42,857 nucleotides of DNA from an uncultured Pelagibacteraceae bacterium (GCA_902577075.1 CACGXV010000002.1:1-42857); one strand, 5' to 3'; positions 29,448-39,458 are shown, counted from the stretch's first letter. Translations and numbers: made by a program. The notes: generated by a model from the sequence alone, not told the origin.

Positions 29448-29534
29448 TTTTTATTTAAGCCACAGCATCATACATGCTCACGCTCAGATTGCAAAATAAA
29501 TTGGACTATTTAGGCCTAAAAATTAATAATTTTT

Positions 29535-30572
<1,038 letters not shown>

Positions 30573-31121
30573 TTATTTAAATACATCTGATCCTCTTGTC
30601 ATAGCAACCGCTCCTGTTCTTGAAACACTTACTAATCCAAATTTTGTTAAATTTTTTGACATTTTATCTATTTCTCTTCTCAATGCTGTAATTTGAATAA
30701 CTTGTGATTTTTTTGTTTGGTCGAGTACAACGGGATTATAATTTCTACAGGCATTTAATGCACTTATCAATTTTTTATTATTTGCAACAAATTTAAATAA
30801 TGCCATTTCCTTAAATATAACATTTTTATCTTCTCTTTTAAAATCTGCAACTTTATGAACGGGTACTAGTTTTTTTAATTGAAGTTTAATTTGATCAATT
30901 ACTTGAGGTGTTCCGGTGGTAACTATTGTAATTCTTGAGATATTTTGCTTTTGGTCAACTTCTGCAACAGCAAGAGACTCTATATTATAACCTCTTCCAG
31001 AAAACAATCCTACCACTCTCGCTAACACTCCAGCTTCGTTGTCTACCCAGACTACAATTATATGAGTATCATTTTTTTGTTTTTTTCCAGCAATACTATA
31101 AGCTGATTTTAAATTAGCCAT
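30573..31121 (-). CDS. ilvH: Acetolactate synthase small (regulatory) subunit
   Basis: A 182-residue regulatory subunit with an N-terminal ACT domain (about residues 19-95; VWVDNEAGVLARVVGLFSGRGYNIESL-type start, split here for length) and a C-terminal ALS_ss_C domain. It binds valine to inhibit the catalytic subunit. The valine-site pattern G-Y-N-I-E-S-L is intact. The first 18 residues are an extension compared with E. coli IlvH. It begins 1 bp after the ilvB stop, as expected for obligate partners. Confidence 0.95.
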   Translation of the reverse strand: MANLKSAYSIAGKKQKNDTHIIVVWVDNEAGVLARVVGLFSGRGYNIESLAVAEVDQKQNISRITIVTTGTPQVIDQIKLQLKKLVPVHKVADFKREDKNVIFKEMALFKFVANNKKLISALNACRNYNPVVLDQTKKSQVIQITALRREIDKMSKNLTKFGLVSVSRTGAVAMTRGSDVFK

Positions 31122-31122
31122 T

Positions 31123-32889
31123 TTAAACTAAAGTTCTTCCTTTTCCTGTAATTTTTTTCTCTTTTTGATCTTTTGGACCTAGTAACATTTGATTATGTGG
31201 TTTTCCTGAAGGAATCATTGGAAAACAATTTTCTTGTTTGTCTACAAGACAGTCAAATATTACAGGTCGATCAGTATTTAACATTTCAATAATCTTGTCA
31301 TCTAACTCTTCAGGTGTTTTTGCTCTAATGCCAACACATCCATAAGCTTCAGCCATTTTAACAAAATCTGGTAACGCAGCAGTATAACTCTCAGAATAAT
31401 TTTTATCATGCAATAGCTCCTGCCACTGTCTTACCATACCCATGTACTCATTGTTTAAGATAAAAATTTTTATTGGTAAATTATATTGGACAGCAGTAGA
31501 CATTTCCTGCATTGTCATTAAAACTGAGGCTTCTCCAGCAATATCCACAACTAATTTTTTGGGATGTGCTATTTGAACTCCTACTGCAGCAGGCAAACCA
31601 TATCCCATTGTTCCAAGACCACCTGATGTCATCCATCTATTTGGTTTATTAAATTTATAATGTTGGGCAGCCCACATTTGATGTTGACCAACCTCAGTTG
31701 TAATATAGGCATCTCTATCTTTTGTAAGTTCATATAATCTTTCAATGGCATATTGTGGTTTAATTGTCTCTTCGCTACCAATGTAATCTAAAGAACGTTT
31801 AGATCTCCACCTTTGAATTTTTTCCCACCAATTTGATATTTGATGTTTATTTGATTTAGAAAAATTCTTTTTTGATTTTTTTAAAGTTTTTAGTGTAGAT
31901 GTTAAAACTGATTTAATATCTCCAACTATTGGTAAGTCCACCTTTACATTTTTATTTATAGATGATGGATCAATATCTATGTGGACTTTTTTTGATTTAG
32001 GTGAGAATTCATCAATCTTACCAGTTATCCTATCATCAAATCTTGCTCCAATATTTATCATAAGATCGCAACTGTACATTGCATTATTAGCTTCATAGGT
32101 ACCATGCATTCCTAACATTCCTAAAAACTGATTATCATCAGCAGGAAAACAACCCAGGCCCTGTAAAGTTGAGGTTATAGGAAATCCTGTTGCGTACACA
32201 AGTTCTCTTAAAAGTTCACTAGCCTTTGGTCCTGAATTAACTACTCCACCCCCTGTATAAAATATCGGTTTTTTTGCCTTACTAATTAATCCAATTAAGT
32301 CATCAATATTTTTTTGAGAAAAATTATCATGAGATTTGCCATTTAATTTTTTAACTTTTTGATAATTTTTATATTTTGTCTTTTGGAATTGTATGTCCTT
32401 TGGAATATCAACTAGCACAGGCCCTGGTCTTCCCGTAGTTGCAACTTCAAAAGCTTTATGCATTATCTCTGCTAGATCATTTATATCTTTTACTAACCAG
32501 TTATGTTTAGTACAAGGTCTAGTAATTCCTGTTGTATCACACTCTTGAAATGCATCAGTTCCGATTAGATGAGTTGGAACTTGTCCAGTAATACAAACTA
32601 ATGGGACTGAGTCCATGTAAGCATCTGTTAGAGCGGTAACTGCATTTGTAGCCCCAGGTCCTGATGTTACTAATAGTACTCCAGGTTTTCCTGATGATCT
32701 TGCGTAACCTTCGGCTGCATGTCCTGCACCTTGCTCATGTCTTACTAAAATATGTTTTATAGAATTAAAATTTTTTAACTCATCATAAATTGGGAGTACT
32801 GCTCCTCCTGGATATCCAAAAATATGACTAACGTTTTGATCTTCTAAACATTTAAATACAATTTCAGCTCCCGAATATAATTTTGGCAT
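31123..32889 (-). CDS. ilvB: Acetolactate synthase large (catalytic) subunit
   Basis: TPP-dependent enzyme making 2-acetolactate from pyruvate, 588 residues. The N-terminal domain has GYPGGAVLPIYDEL (about 24-37) with the catalytic glutamate in RHEQGAGHAAEGYARSSG (about 50-67). The FAD-binding middle domain has INIGARFDDR near 278-287. The C-terminal TPP domain shows GGLGTMGYGLPAAVG (about 423-437) and the metal loop DIAGEASVLMT (about 449-459), where GEAS replaces the usual GDGS. It is the first gene after the predicted promoter at 32896-32925. Confidence 0.95.
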   Translation of the reverse strand: MPKLYSGAEIVFKCLEDQNVSHIFGYPGGAVLPIYDELKNFNSIKHILVRHEQGAGHAAEGYARSSGKPGVLLVTSGPGATNAVTALTDAYMDSVPLVCITGQVPTHLIGTDAFQECDTTGITRPCTKHNWLVKDINDLAEIMHKAFEVATTGRPGPVLVDIPKDIQFQKTKYKNYQKVKKLNGKSHDNFSQKNIDDLIGLISKAKKPIFYTGGGVVNSGPKASELLRELVYATGFPITSTLQGLGCFPADDNQFLGMLGMHGTYEANNAMYSCDLMINIGARFDDRITGKIDEFSPKSKKVHIDIDPSSINKNVKVDLPIVGDIKSVLTSTLKTLKKSKKNFSKSNKHQISNWWEKIQRWRSKRSLDYIGSEETIKPQYAIERLYELTKDRDAYITTEVGQHQMWAAQHYKFNKPNRWMTSGGLGTMGYGLPAAVGVQIAHPKKLVVDIAGEASVLMTMQEMSTAVQYNLPIKIFILNNEYMGMVRQWQELLHDKNYSESYTAALPDFVKMAEAYGCVGIRAKTPEELDDKIIEMLNTDRPVIFDCLVDKQENCFPMIPSGKPHNQMLLGPKDQKEKKITGKGRTLV

Positions 32890-32895
32890 TCGGAC

Positions 32896-32925
32896 AATCT
32901 AGCTGAAGTTGTGCTCATTGGTCAA
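32896..32925 (-). promoter_or_regulatory. Predicted ilvB promoter giving a leaderless transcript
   Basis: On the minus strand TTGACC (32920-32925) and TAGATT (32896-32901) are 18 bp apart. Counting seven bases from the -10 end puts the transcript start at 32889, which is the A of the ilvB ATG. No Shine-Dalgarno is visible between, in agreement with a leaderless mRNA. Read-through from miaA, 53 bp upstream, is also possible. Confidence 0.5.
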
Positions 32926-32942
32926 GTTATAGTAGAGATAAA

Positions 32943-33851
32943 TTATAATTTTTTTATAAATTTTGAGAGCTCTTTAGGATCAAATTTTTGCCAATCATTC
33001 ATTTGACCTCTAGACCAAGTTCTCTGTCTTTTAGCGTATTGTCTTGTTTTTATTACAATATTTAGTTTCATTTCTTTCAATGAAGTTTTTTTATCAATAA
33101 AATCTTTTATCTCTCTTATGCCAATAACTTTATAAAGATTATTATCGCTCTTTAAATTCAGCTTTTCAAAGTTTTGTACCTCTTCGACTGCCCCATCTTT
33201 TATCATTTGATCTACCCTTTTTGAAATTTTATTGACCAATATCTCTTTAGGATAATCAATATAAATTTTTAGAAATTCATCTATTTTATATTGTGATTTT
33301 GTTTTTTTATACCACTCAAAGATTGATTTTTTTGTAAAGTAAATCACTTCATAGGCCCTTAAAGATCTTTGGATATCAGTAGAGACTATTTTATTTTTTA
33401 CAAATTTATCTAGTTTTAAAAGTTTTAAATAAAATTTCTTTTGACCCATTTGTTTTTGCTTGGATCTTATTTTATTTCTAATAGTGTTAGGAATTTTCGG
33501 TATCTTAACTAAACCATCTGTTAGTGCTTTAAAGTAAAGACCAGTGCCACCAACCAGAATAGGTATTTTATTTTTATTTCTTATTTCTTTTATTTTTTTT
33601 TTTACTAATTTTAACCATTGACCAGTAGAAAATTTATTTTTAACACTTTGAAAGCCATATAAATGATGTTTGATTTTATTGATATTTTCTTTTATGGGTC
33701 TAGCTGTTAATATTTTTAATTCTTTGTAGACCTGCATACTATCTGCATTAATTATTTCTCCATTCACTTTTTTAGCAAAATCAATTGCTAATTTAGATTT
33801 TCCTGATGCGGTGGGTCCTGATATTAAAATTATTTTGGACTTAAGGTCCAT
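32943..33851 (-). CDS. miaA: tRNA dimethylallyltransferase MiaA
   Basis: Adds a dimethylallyl group to A37 of tRNAs reading codons that start with U. The 302 residues include the P-loop SGPTASGKSKLA (about 10-21), NADSMQVYKEL (about 36-46), VGGTGLYFKAL (about 101-111) and the C-terminal RQYAKRQRTW (about 269-278), all family signatures. It starts 4 bp after the degP/Q stop and precedes ilvB by 53 bp. Confidence 0.95.
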   Translation of the reverse strand: MDLKSKIILISGPTASGKSKLAIDFAKKVNGEIINADSMQVYKELKILTARPIKENINKIKHHLYGFQSVKNKFSTGQWLKLVKKKIKEIRNKNKIPILVGGTGLYFKALTDGLVKIPKIPNTIRNKIRSKQKQMGQKKFYLKLLKLDKFVKNKIVSTDIQRSLRAYEVIYFTKKSIFEWYKKTKSQYKIDEFLKIYIDYPKEILVNKISKRVDQMIKDGAVEEVQNFEKLNLKSDNNLYKVIGIREIKDFIDKKTSLKEMKLNIVIKTRQYAKRQRTWSRGQMNDWQKFDPKELSKFIKKL

Positions 33852-33855
33852 GTTA

Positions 33856-35253
33856 CTATTTAAGCTTAACGCCTACGTATGTTCTCTGATTTTGATTATT
33901 ATATATTGCAATCAATAAATTATTTTCGTCACTTCTTAATTTCAACTTAACTACATTATCAAGATCGCCAATAGTATTAATTTTTTTTCTATTAGCTTCA
34001 ACTATTATATTATCTACCTGTAAATAATTAATTGGACTTTCTTTATCTATTTTTGTTATTACCACGCCACTTGTTCCTTTTGGCAAGTTCCTTGACTCAA
34101 TATCATCTTTATTCAATAAACGAACTTCTATTTTTAAACCATCAATTCTTGATGCTTTAGGTTTTTCTATTACTGGTTTTTGTGCTTTAAAATCTTCAGA
34201 TGTTTCTAATCTTCCAAGAATTATTTCTTTAGTTATTTCTCTTTTGTTTCTCCAAACTTTCACTATAACTTTTTTTCCAACATCTGTCTCTGCCACAATC
34301 TTTGGTAATTCTTTCATTTCATTTATAAGTTTTCCATCAAACTCTAAAATTATGTCACCTGGTTTAATACCACCTTTGTCTGAAGGACTATTTTCTGCAA
34401 CACTTGCAACAAGTGCTCCTCTTGGCTTATCTAAATTTTCTGCATCGGCAATTCCTTGATCAACAACTTGAATTCTAACCCCAAGCCAACCTCTTTTAGT
34501 TTCTCCAAATTCTATAAGTTGTTTAATTACTTTTTGAGCGCTATTAGAAGGAATTGCAAAACCAATACCTATTGAACCTGATTGACCTAAAATAGCGGTA
34601 TTTATTCCAATAACATCACCTGCCATGTTGAATAGTGGGCCTCCAGAATTTCCTTGATTAATTGATGCATCAGTTTGAATATAATCTTCATATCTGGATA
34701 AACCTATGCTTCTATTTCTTGCAGATATTATTCCTGCAGTAACTGTACCACCAAGACCAAAAGGATTTCCTATTGCTATTACCCAATCACCTATTCTTGC
34801 CTTATCTGAATTACCAAAATTTACTGGTTTAAATTTTTCATCTGACTCTATTTTTAAAACTGCTAGATCCATTCCTGCATCAGCACCAAGAACTTTTGCT
34901 TTATAATCCTTATCACCATTTACTCTAACCACTATATCTTGTGCACCTTGAATAACGTGGTTATTTGTAATCACTATACCTTCCTCATCAACAATAAAGC
35001 CGGAACCTAATGCACTAGTCTGTCTTTGTTGTGGTGTACCAAACATATCCTCAAAAGGAGACCCAGGAGGAAATTCAAATGGAAGAGGGTTTGATCTTGT
35101 AGTAACCGTTGTTCTTGTTGATATATTAACAACTGAGGGCATCAATCTCTCTGAAAGATCAGCAAAAGATGATGGGATTGAGTTTGCAAAGGAGATAGAA
35201 AAATAATTTATTGAAACTAAAAAAACAGCAAAAATTTTAACTATACTTTTCAT
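33856..35253 (-). CDS. Do/HtrA-family periplasmic serine protease (DegP/DegQ type)
   Basis: Periplasmic quality-control protease of about 465 residues. A signal peptide covers roughly the first 24 residues (KIFAVFLVSINYFSISFA). The catalytic triad is His in TNNHVIQ (about 97-103), Asp in MDLAVL (about 127-132) and Ser in GNSGGPLF (about 203-210), followed by two PDZ domains (about 250-340 and 375-465). The longest frame starts at a TTG five codons upstream. I prefer the ATG at 35253 because it forms an ATGA overlap with the preceding gene and begins the signal peptide directly. Confidence 0.93.
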   Translation of the reverse strand: MKSIVKIFAVFLVSINYFSISFANSIPSSFADLSERLMPSVVNISTRTTVTTRSNPLPFEFPPGSPFEDMFGTPQQRQTSALGSGFIVDEEGIVITNNHVIQGAQDIVVRVNGDKDYKAKVLGADAGMDLAVLKIESDEKFKPVNFGNSDKARIGDWVIAIGNPFGLGGTVTAGIISARNRSIGLSRYEDYIQTDASINQGNSGGPLFNMAGDVIGINTAILGQSGSIGIGFAIPSNSAQKVIKQLIEFGETKRGWLGVRIQVVDQGIADAENLDKPRGALVASVAENSPSDKGGIKPGDIILEFDGKLINEMKELPKIVAETDVGKKVIVKVWRNKREITKEIILGRLETSEDFKAQKPVIEKPKASRIDGLKIEVRLLNKDDIESRNLPKGTSGVVITKIDKESPINYLQVDNIIVEANRKKINTIGDLDNVVKLKLRSDENNLLIAIYNNQNQRTYVGVKLK

Positions 35254-35435
35254 GCTTTTAAAAACCAAATAATCGCAAAACCAATAATTACAAAAATAAA
35301 ACCGCCTAGTCTTAATTGTTTTTCTGCAATAGTATTAATTTTCTTTAACATATTTTTCATTTTTGATGGAAATAAGGCATATAAAACACCCTCGATAAAT
35401 AAGAAAAGACCAAAGGCTATGATCAACTCTCTCAT
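35250..35435 (-). CDS. DUF2065 (YjeT-like) small membrane protein
   Basis: A 61-residue protein with two hydrophobic segments (about residues 4-22 and 42-59) separated by a basic loop (KMKNMLKK), matching the DUF2065/YjeT family. The family is usually found beside hflK-hflC, as here. The function is unknown; a link to the HflKC membrane complex is suggested only by this conserved position. It overlaps the protease gene by 4 bp and follows hflC by 17 bp. Confidence 0.85.
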   Translation of the reverse strand: MRELIIAFGLFLFIEGVLYALFPSKMKNMLKKINTIAEKQLRLGGFIFVIIGFAIIWFLKA

Positions 35436-35452
35436 TTTAAATTATTTTTACT

Positions 35453-36313
35453 TTAATTTTCTTTATTTCCAAAAAATTTAAAAAACTCACTGTCAGGAGA
35501 TAAAATCATAGACGTTTCTCCGCCGATTAGAGCTTTTTGATAGGCTTGCATTGCTCTATAAAATCCAAAAAATTCTGGGTCTTGTCCAAATGCATCTGCA
35601 AAAATTTTATTTTTTAGACCGTCTCCTTCCCCTTTCATTATCTCAGATTTTTTTTGAGCATCTGCAAGGATAACTGTGACTTCTTTGTCTGCAGTAGACG
35701 TTATTGTTACAGCCATTTCTGCTCCTTTTGCTCTAAATTCTTTTGCTTCTCTTTCCCTTTCAGTTTGCATTCTTCTAAAAATTGCATCGCTGTTAGCTTG
35801 AGGTAAATCCGCTCTTTTAATTCTTACATCAACGATCTTTATTCCAAAATTTTCCGCCTCATTATTTACACCTTGTTGAATTAAGGCCATCTGTTTAGAT
35901 CTATCCTCAGATAGTAATGTTTGTAACTTTTGTTGACCTAATACGTTTCTTATTCTTGAATTTATAATCGTTGCTAATCTTGATCTGGCAACTCTTTCAT
36001 TACCCACTGAAATATAAAATTTTAATGGATCAACAATTTGAAATCTTGCAAATGCATCAACAATTAATCGTTTTTGATCTGAAGCAATTACTTCTTCTGG
36101 AGGGGTATCTAAATTTAAAACCCTCTTATCTAAAAAAACCACATTTTGGATAAATGGGATTTTAAAATTAAGACCAGGTTTTAATATTATTCTTTTTGGA
36201 TCTCCAAATTGAAGAACGATAGCTTGATTGACTTCTTTGACTATAAATATTGAAAAAAATAGTGTTGCTGCAATCAAAATAATTATTGGTAATATAAATT
36301 TTCCAGCTTTCAT
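35453..36313 (-). CDS. hflC: HflC, SPFH/prohibitin-family membrane protein
   Basis: A subunit of the HflKC cage around the FtsH protease. The 286 residues have one N-terminal membrane anchor (about 5-24) and an SPFH domain with EVNQAIVLQFGDPKR (about 26-40) and LDTPPEEVIASDQKRLIVDA (about 72-91). A helical region rich in E, R and A follows. It shares one base with the hflK stop, the normal gene order. Confidence 0.94.
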   Translation of the reverse strand: MKAGKFILPIIILIAATLFFSIFIVKEVNQAIVLQFGDPKRIILKPGLNFKIPFIQNVVFLDKRVLNLDTPPEEVIASDQKRLIVDAFARFQIVDPLKFYISVGNERVARSRLATIINSRIRNVLGQQKLQTLLSEDRSKQMALIQQGVNNEAENFGIKIVDVRIKRADLPQANSDAIFRRMQTEREREAKEFRAKGAEMAVTITSTADKEVTVILADAQKKSEIMKGEGDGLKNKIFADAFGQDPEFFGFYRAMQAYQKALIGGETSMILSPDSEFFKFFGNKEN

Positions 36314-37404
36314 TAATTTGCCCCCGACTTTAATTCTTGTAATGGAAGATAAGGAACTACACCAGATCCAGAATCTTTGTCGATAATAATCTTGTTAATA
36401 TCTGCAAGGACTTGTTCCATTGTTTCTAAATACATTCTCTCTTGAGTTACATCTTTTGCTTTTGCATACTCTGCATAAATAGACAAAAATCTGCTAGCTT
36501 CACCCTCCGCTTTTGCGACAACTTCTTTTTTATAAGCCTCTGCAGCTTGTAAAATTTTTGCAGCTTCTCCCCGTGCTCTTGGTATTACATCATTAGCATA
36601 GGCCTCTGCTTCGTTTTTAGATCTTTCCATATCAGCTCTAGCAGCCTGGACATCTCTAAATGCATCAATTACTTGGTCGGGTGGGTCAGCTTTCTGAGTT
36701 TGAACTTGGGTAATTTGCACTCCACTTTCATATTCATCAAGTATACCTTGTATAATATCTTGTGTATCTCTTTCTATAACTGCTCTACCTTCTGTAAGAA
36801 TTGGTTGAATATCTGATCTTGCTATTACTTCTCTCATCGCAGTCTCTGCTGCAGCTTTAACTGTTCCTTCTGGGTCCTGAATTTTAAATAAAAAGTTACC
36901 CGCATCTTTAATTACCCAAAATACTGAAAAATCAATATTAACAATATTTTCATCACCAGTTAACATCAGACTCTCTTCTGGCACATCTGCAACTCCACCA
37001 CCCTGTCCAAATCCACTGTCTCTTTCTGATCTGAAACCAATATCCATTCTGTTTACTTTTGTTACTTTAGGCGTAAGCACACTTTCAATTGGAAATGGCA
37101 AATGATAATTTAATCCTGGTTGAGTAGTGTTAACAAATTTTCCAAATCTTAAAACCACACCTTGTTCATCAGGTAAAACTCTGTACAAACCACTTAATGC
37201 CCAAATAACAACTAATATTATTAATCCAAGTATGATCGGTTTTTTTCCACCTGTGCTACTTCCTGTAAATTTATTTATTGTGTCCTGTAATTTTTTAATT
37301 GCCTCATCTAAGTTGGGGGGAGTTGGGCCTCTTCTAAAGCCTCCTCCGTTTCCACCACTTCCTGGGGGCGTGCCCCATGGGCTTTGATTTTTATAAATCG
37401 TCAT
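36313..37404 (-). CDS. hflK: HflK, SPFH/prohibitin-family membrane protein
   Basis: Partner of HflC, 363 residues. The N-terminal cytoplasmic tail is glycine- and proline-rich (WGTPPGSGGNGGGFRRGPTPP, residues 9-29, split here), then one membrane segment (about 53-72) and an SPFH domain (VLPDEQGVVLRFGKF, about 75-89) follow. A long helix begins near residue 240. It starts the minus-strand run and is divergent from the Mrp gene across 53 bp. A TTGACC lies in that gap but I see no -10 at proper spacing. Confidence 0.94.
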   Translation of the reverse strand: MTIYKNQSPWGTPPGSGGNGGGFRRGPTPPNLDEAIKKLQDTINKFTGSSTGGKKPIILGLIILVVIWALSGLYRVLPDEQGVVLRFGKFVNTTQPGLNYHLPFPIESVLTPKVTKVNRMDIGFRSERDSGFGQGGGVADVPEESLMLTGDENIVNIDFSVFWVIKDAGNFLFKIQDPEGTVKAAAETAMREVIARSDIQPILTEGRAVIERDTQDIIQGILDEYESGVQITQVQTQKADPPDQVIDAFRDVQAARADMERSKNEAEAYANDVIPRARGEAAKILQAAEAYKKEVVAKAEGEASRFLSIYAEYAKAKDVTQERMYLETMEQVLADINKIIIDKDSGSGVVPYLPLQELKSGAN

Positions 37405-37457
37405 TATGACATTCTATATAGTGTCTTTATGGTCAAAAACAAGGTAAGTGTATTTTT

Positions 37458-38282
37458 ATGAACGATAAAAAAGTAGGTCTTAGTGACACAATGAAGGCAA
37501 AAACAGAGCCAAAAACCTTCAAAAGAAACCCTATTCCAGGTACTAAATTTACAATTGCTATTTCAAGCGCAAAAGGTGGTGTTGGAAAATCAACTTTTGC
37601 CACGAATTTAGCTTTAGCTTTAAAAAAAGTTGGTTGCAAAGTTGGAATTTTAGATGCGGATATCTATGGGCCATCTTTGCCTAAATTATTTTCAATTAAT
37701 GAAAAACCTGAAAGTGATGGTCAAATATTAAAACCGATCATCAAGTATGATATTCAGTGCATGTCAATTGGATTTCTTACTGATGAACAAACTCCAATGA
37801 TATGGCGAGGACCTATGGTAACGAGTGCAATAAAAACCTTTACCCAAAAAGTTGGATGGAAAGATTTAGACTTTATTATTGTTGATATGCCCCCAGGAAC
37901 AGGAGATACTCAACTAACTTTTGCACAAGAAATAAAAGTTGATGGTGCAATAATTGTGTCAACTCCTCAAGAGATAGCTCTTCAAGATGTTAAAAGAGGA
38001 ATAAGAATGTTTGATAAATTAAAAGTGAATATCATTGGTTTAATAGATAATATGAGTCATTTTATTGGGGATGATGGTAAAAAATATTCAATTTTCGGTG
38101 AGAATGGTGTTGAAAGAACAGCTAAAGAATTTGAAAAAAAATTTTTAGGTCAAATTCCAATTAATGCTGATGTAGGAAAATATGGAGATATGGGTATTCC
38201 TATTGTTGAAAAGGATCCAGACCACGAAATAACAAAAATTTATTTAGAATTTGCTGAGAAAATTAAACAATCTTATCTTTAA
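37458..38282 (+). CDS. Mrp/ApbC/Ind1-family P-loop ATPase, short form lacking CxxC
   Basis: A 274-residue ATPase of the Mrp/NBP35 group, which loads or carries iron-sulfur clusters. The deviant Walker [12 protein letters not shown] lies near residues 36-46, [12 protein letters not shown] near 66-77, and [12 protein letters not shown] near 145-156. Two things differ from standard Mrp: the N-terminal MIP18/DUF59 domain is absent, and the stretch after DNMSHF (about 197-202) reads IGDDGKKY where most members have a C-x-x-C pair. Nucleotide-binding parts are intact. It overlaps thyX tail to tail by 20 bp. Confidence 0.88.
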   Translation: MNDKKVGLSDTMKAKTEPKTFKRNPIPGTKFTIAISSAKGGVGKSTFATNLALALKKVGCKVGILDADIYGPSLPKLFSINEKPESDGQILKPIIKYDIQCMSIGFLTDEQTPMIWRGPMVTSAIKTFTQKVGWKDLDFIIVDMPPGTGDTQLTFAQEIKVDGAIIVSTPQEIALQDVKRGIRMFDKLKVNIIGLIDNMSHFIGDDGKKYSIFGENGVERTAKEFEKKFLGQIPINADVGKYGDMGIPIVEKDPDHEITKIYLEFAEKIKQSYL

Positions 38283-39210
38283 TTTCAAAAGCTTCCATAA
38301 GTTCATTCCATTCTCTTTTTGAAAGTCCTGAATTGTCGATATTTACATCTTCACCTTTTAATAACTTTTGAATAATAATTTTACCTTTGGCTGAAACTTC
38401 TGTCCCACCTACTCTATAATCCATGAAAGCATCATAGGTGATTGGAACCCATCTCTTTAATGTATCCAACATAATATCTGCATAAACTCTAATTTCGTAT
38501 TGTGCATGATGATCTGCACGCAATCTTAAAAAATTCATTAGATTAAGCAAATCTGTTTTCCAATACCACTGTGTATATGTATTCAACGTTAAGTTCATTC
38601 TCGCTAACTCTCTAGCTAGACCTTTTTTATTCTCATCAATGGTGGATCCATCATATTTTTGATTTAGCATAGTCTCGTAGTTGTGATATGTTCTTTCTGC
38701 ATCATTTTTTAAAAGTTCTAAAACTTCTTTTGCTTGATCTCCTTTAATAACATCACCTCGACCTTGTCTGTTTGCTATTGATTGTGCAGCTAAATTTTCT
38801 GGATCAGGTAAATAAAATTCTTTATCTAAGATTGAATATCTTGCAGAGTATTCATTTACATTTGCTGTACGATGTCTAATCCATTGTCTAGCTATAAATA
38901 TTGGTAATTTGACATGATATTTAATCTCACACATTTCAAATGGAGTGCTATGCCAGTGACGCATCAGATACTTAATTAATCCACTATCTGTTGAAACTTG
39001 TTTAGTCCCTTTACCATATGAAACTCTTGCAGACTGAACAATTGAGCTATCATCCCCCATGTAATCAATAACTCTTATAAAACCGTGATCTAAAACTGGT
39101 AAAGCCTCATATAAAATTTTTTCTAATTCTGGAGCGGTAACTCTTTTAGTTTTATTATCTTGAGATTGTTGTTCTTTTATGTCGTTTATTTGATCTTTTG
39201 TAAGTTTCAT
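38263..39210 (-). CDS. thyX: Flavin-dependent thymidylate synthase ThyX
   Basis: Makes dTMP from dUMP with FAD and methylene-tetrahydrofolate. The signature [14 protein letters not shown] (about residues 111-124) fits the ThyX motif RHRxxSxNxxSxRY with A in place of the first [12 protein letters not shown] is near 230-240. The 315 residues are longer than the usual 220-260 because of about 30 residues before the catalytic domain and a longer C terminus. Transcription runs away from ssrA. No thyA is seen in the window. Confidence 0.95.
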   Translation of the reverse strand: MKLTKDQINDIKEQQSQDNKTKRVTAPELEKILYEALPVLDHGFIRVIDYMGDDSSIVQSARVSYGKGTKQVSTDSGLIKYLMRHWHSTPFEMCEIKYHVKLPIFIARQWIRHRTANVNEYSARYSILDKEFYLPDPENLAAQSIANRQGRGDVIKGDQAKEVLELLKNDAERTYHNYETMLNQKYDGSTIDENKKGLARELARMNLTLNTYTQWYWKTDLLNLMNFLRLRADHHAQYEIRVYADIMLDTLKRWVPITYDAFMDYRVGGTEVSAKGKIIIQKLLKGEDVNIDNSGLSKREWNELMEAFEIKDKIV

Positions 39211-39220
39211 GAATAAATTA

Positions 39221-39248
39221 TTGAATCTCTATTATTTGGTTTTATATT
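39221..39248 (+). promoter_or_regulatory. Predicted ssrA promoter
   Basis: TTGAAT (39221-39226) and TATATT (39243-39248) are 16 bp apart on the plus strand. The expected start is near 39255, which coincides with the first G of the GTTGG-TTTT-CCAAC hairpin at the 5' end of the tmRNA acceptor piece. This agreement supports both calls. Confidence 0.55.
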
Positions 39249-39334
39249 AATAGTGTTGGTTTTCCAACTATGACGATAAACGAATTTCGTAATAACCATT
39301 ACGGACGTGGGGGCAGTACCCACCACCTCCACCA

Positions 39335-39346
39335 TTTACAACTTAA
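39335..39346 (+). other. tmRNA internal spacer removed during maturation
   Basis: Twelve AT-rich bases between the encoded CCA of the acceptor piece and the first G of the coding piece. In split tmRNAs this spacer is excised so the two RNA pieces remain joined only by base pairing. The boundaries are set by the acceptor-stem pairing; the exact processing sites are inferred. Confidence 0.8.
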
Positions 39347-39428
39347 GGGGGTGAATTAGGATCGACGGGTGACTAAAAGTTGTTCTTTCGTTCGGTATTG
39401 TTCCGCCGTAACGGGCTAATTTATAAAT

Positions 39429-39458
39429 GCTAACGAAAGTTATGCACTTGCAGCTTAA
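39429..39458 (+). other. tmRNA proteolysis-tag reading frame
   Basis: Starting at the resume codon GCT the frame reads ANESYALAA and stops at TAA. The C-terminal ALAA matches the degradation signal recognised by ClpXP and related proteases. With the alanine carried by the tmRNA itself the added tag would be ten residues, near the short end of known tags. Confidence 0.88.

Noticed and set aside
29455..29475. Classical leucine attenuator leader peptide
   Set aside because: The six-codon frame has no leucine codons and no terminator/antiterminator pair follows, so it is reported only as a low-confidence curiosity.
35254..35268. TTG start extending the DegP/Q-type protease by five codons
   Set aside because: The ATG at 35253 starts a normal signal peptide and makes an ATGA overlap with the preceding gene, which is the pattern throughout this operon.
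37405..37457. Sigma-70 promoter for hflK (TTGACC present)
   Set aside because: No -10 hexamer lies at 16-18 bp; the nearest candidates are at about 14 or 22 bp, so I do not call it.
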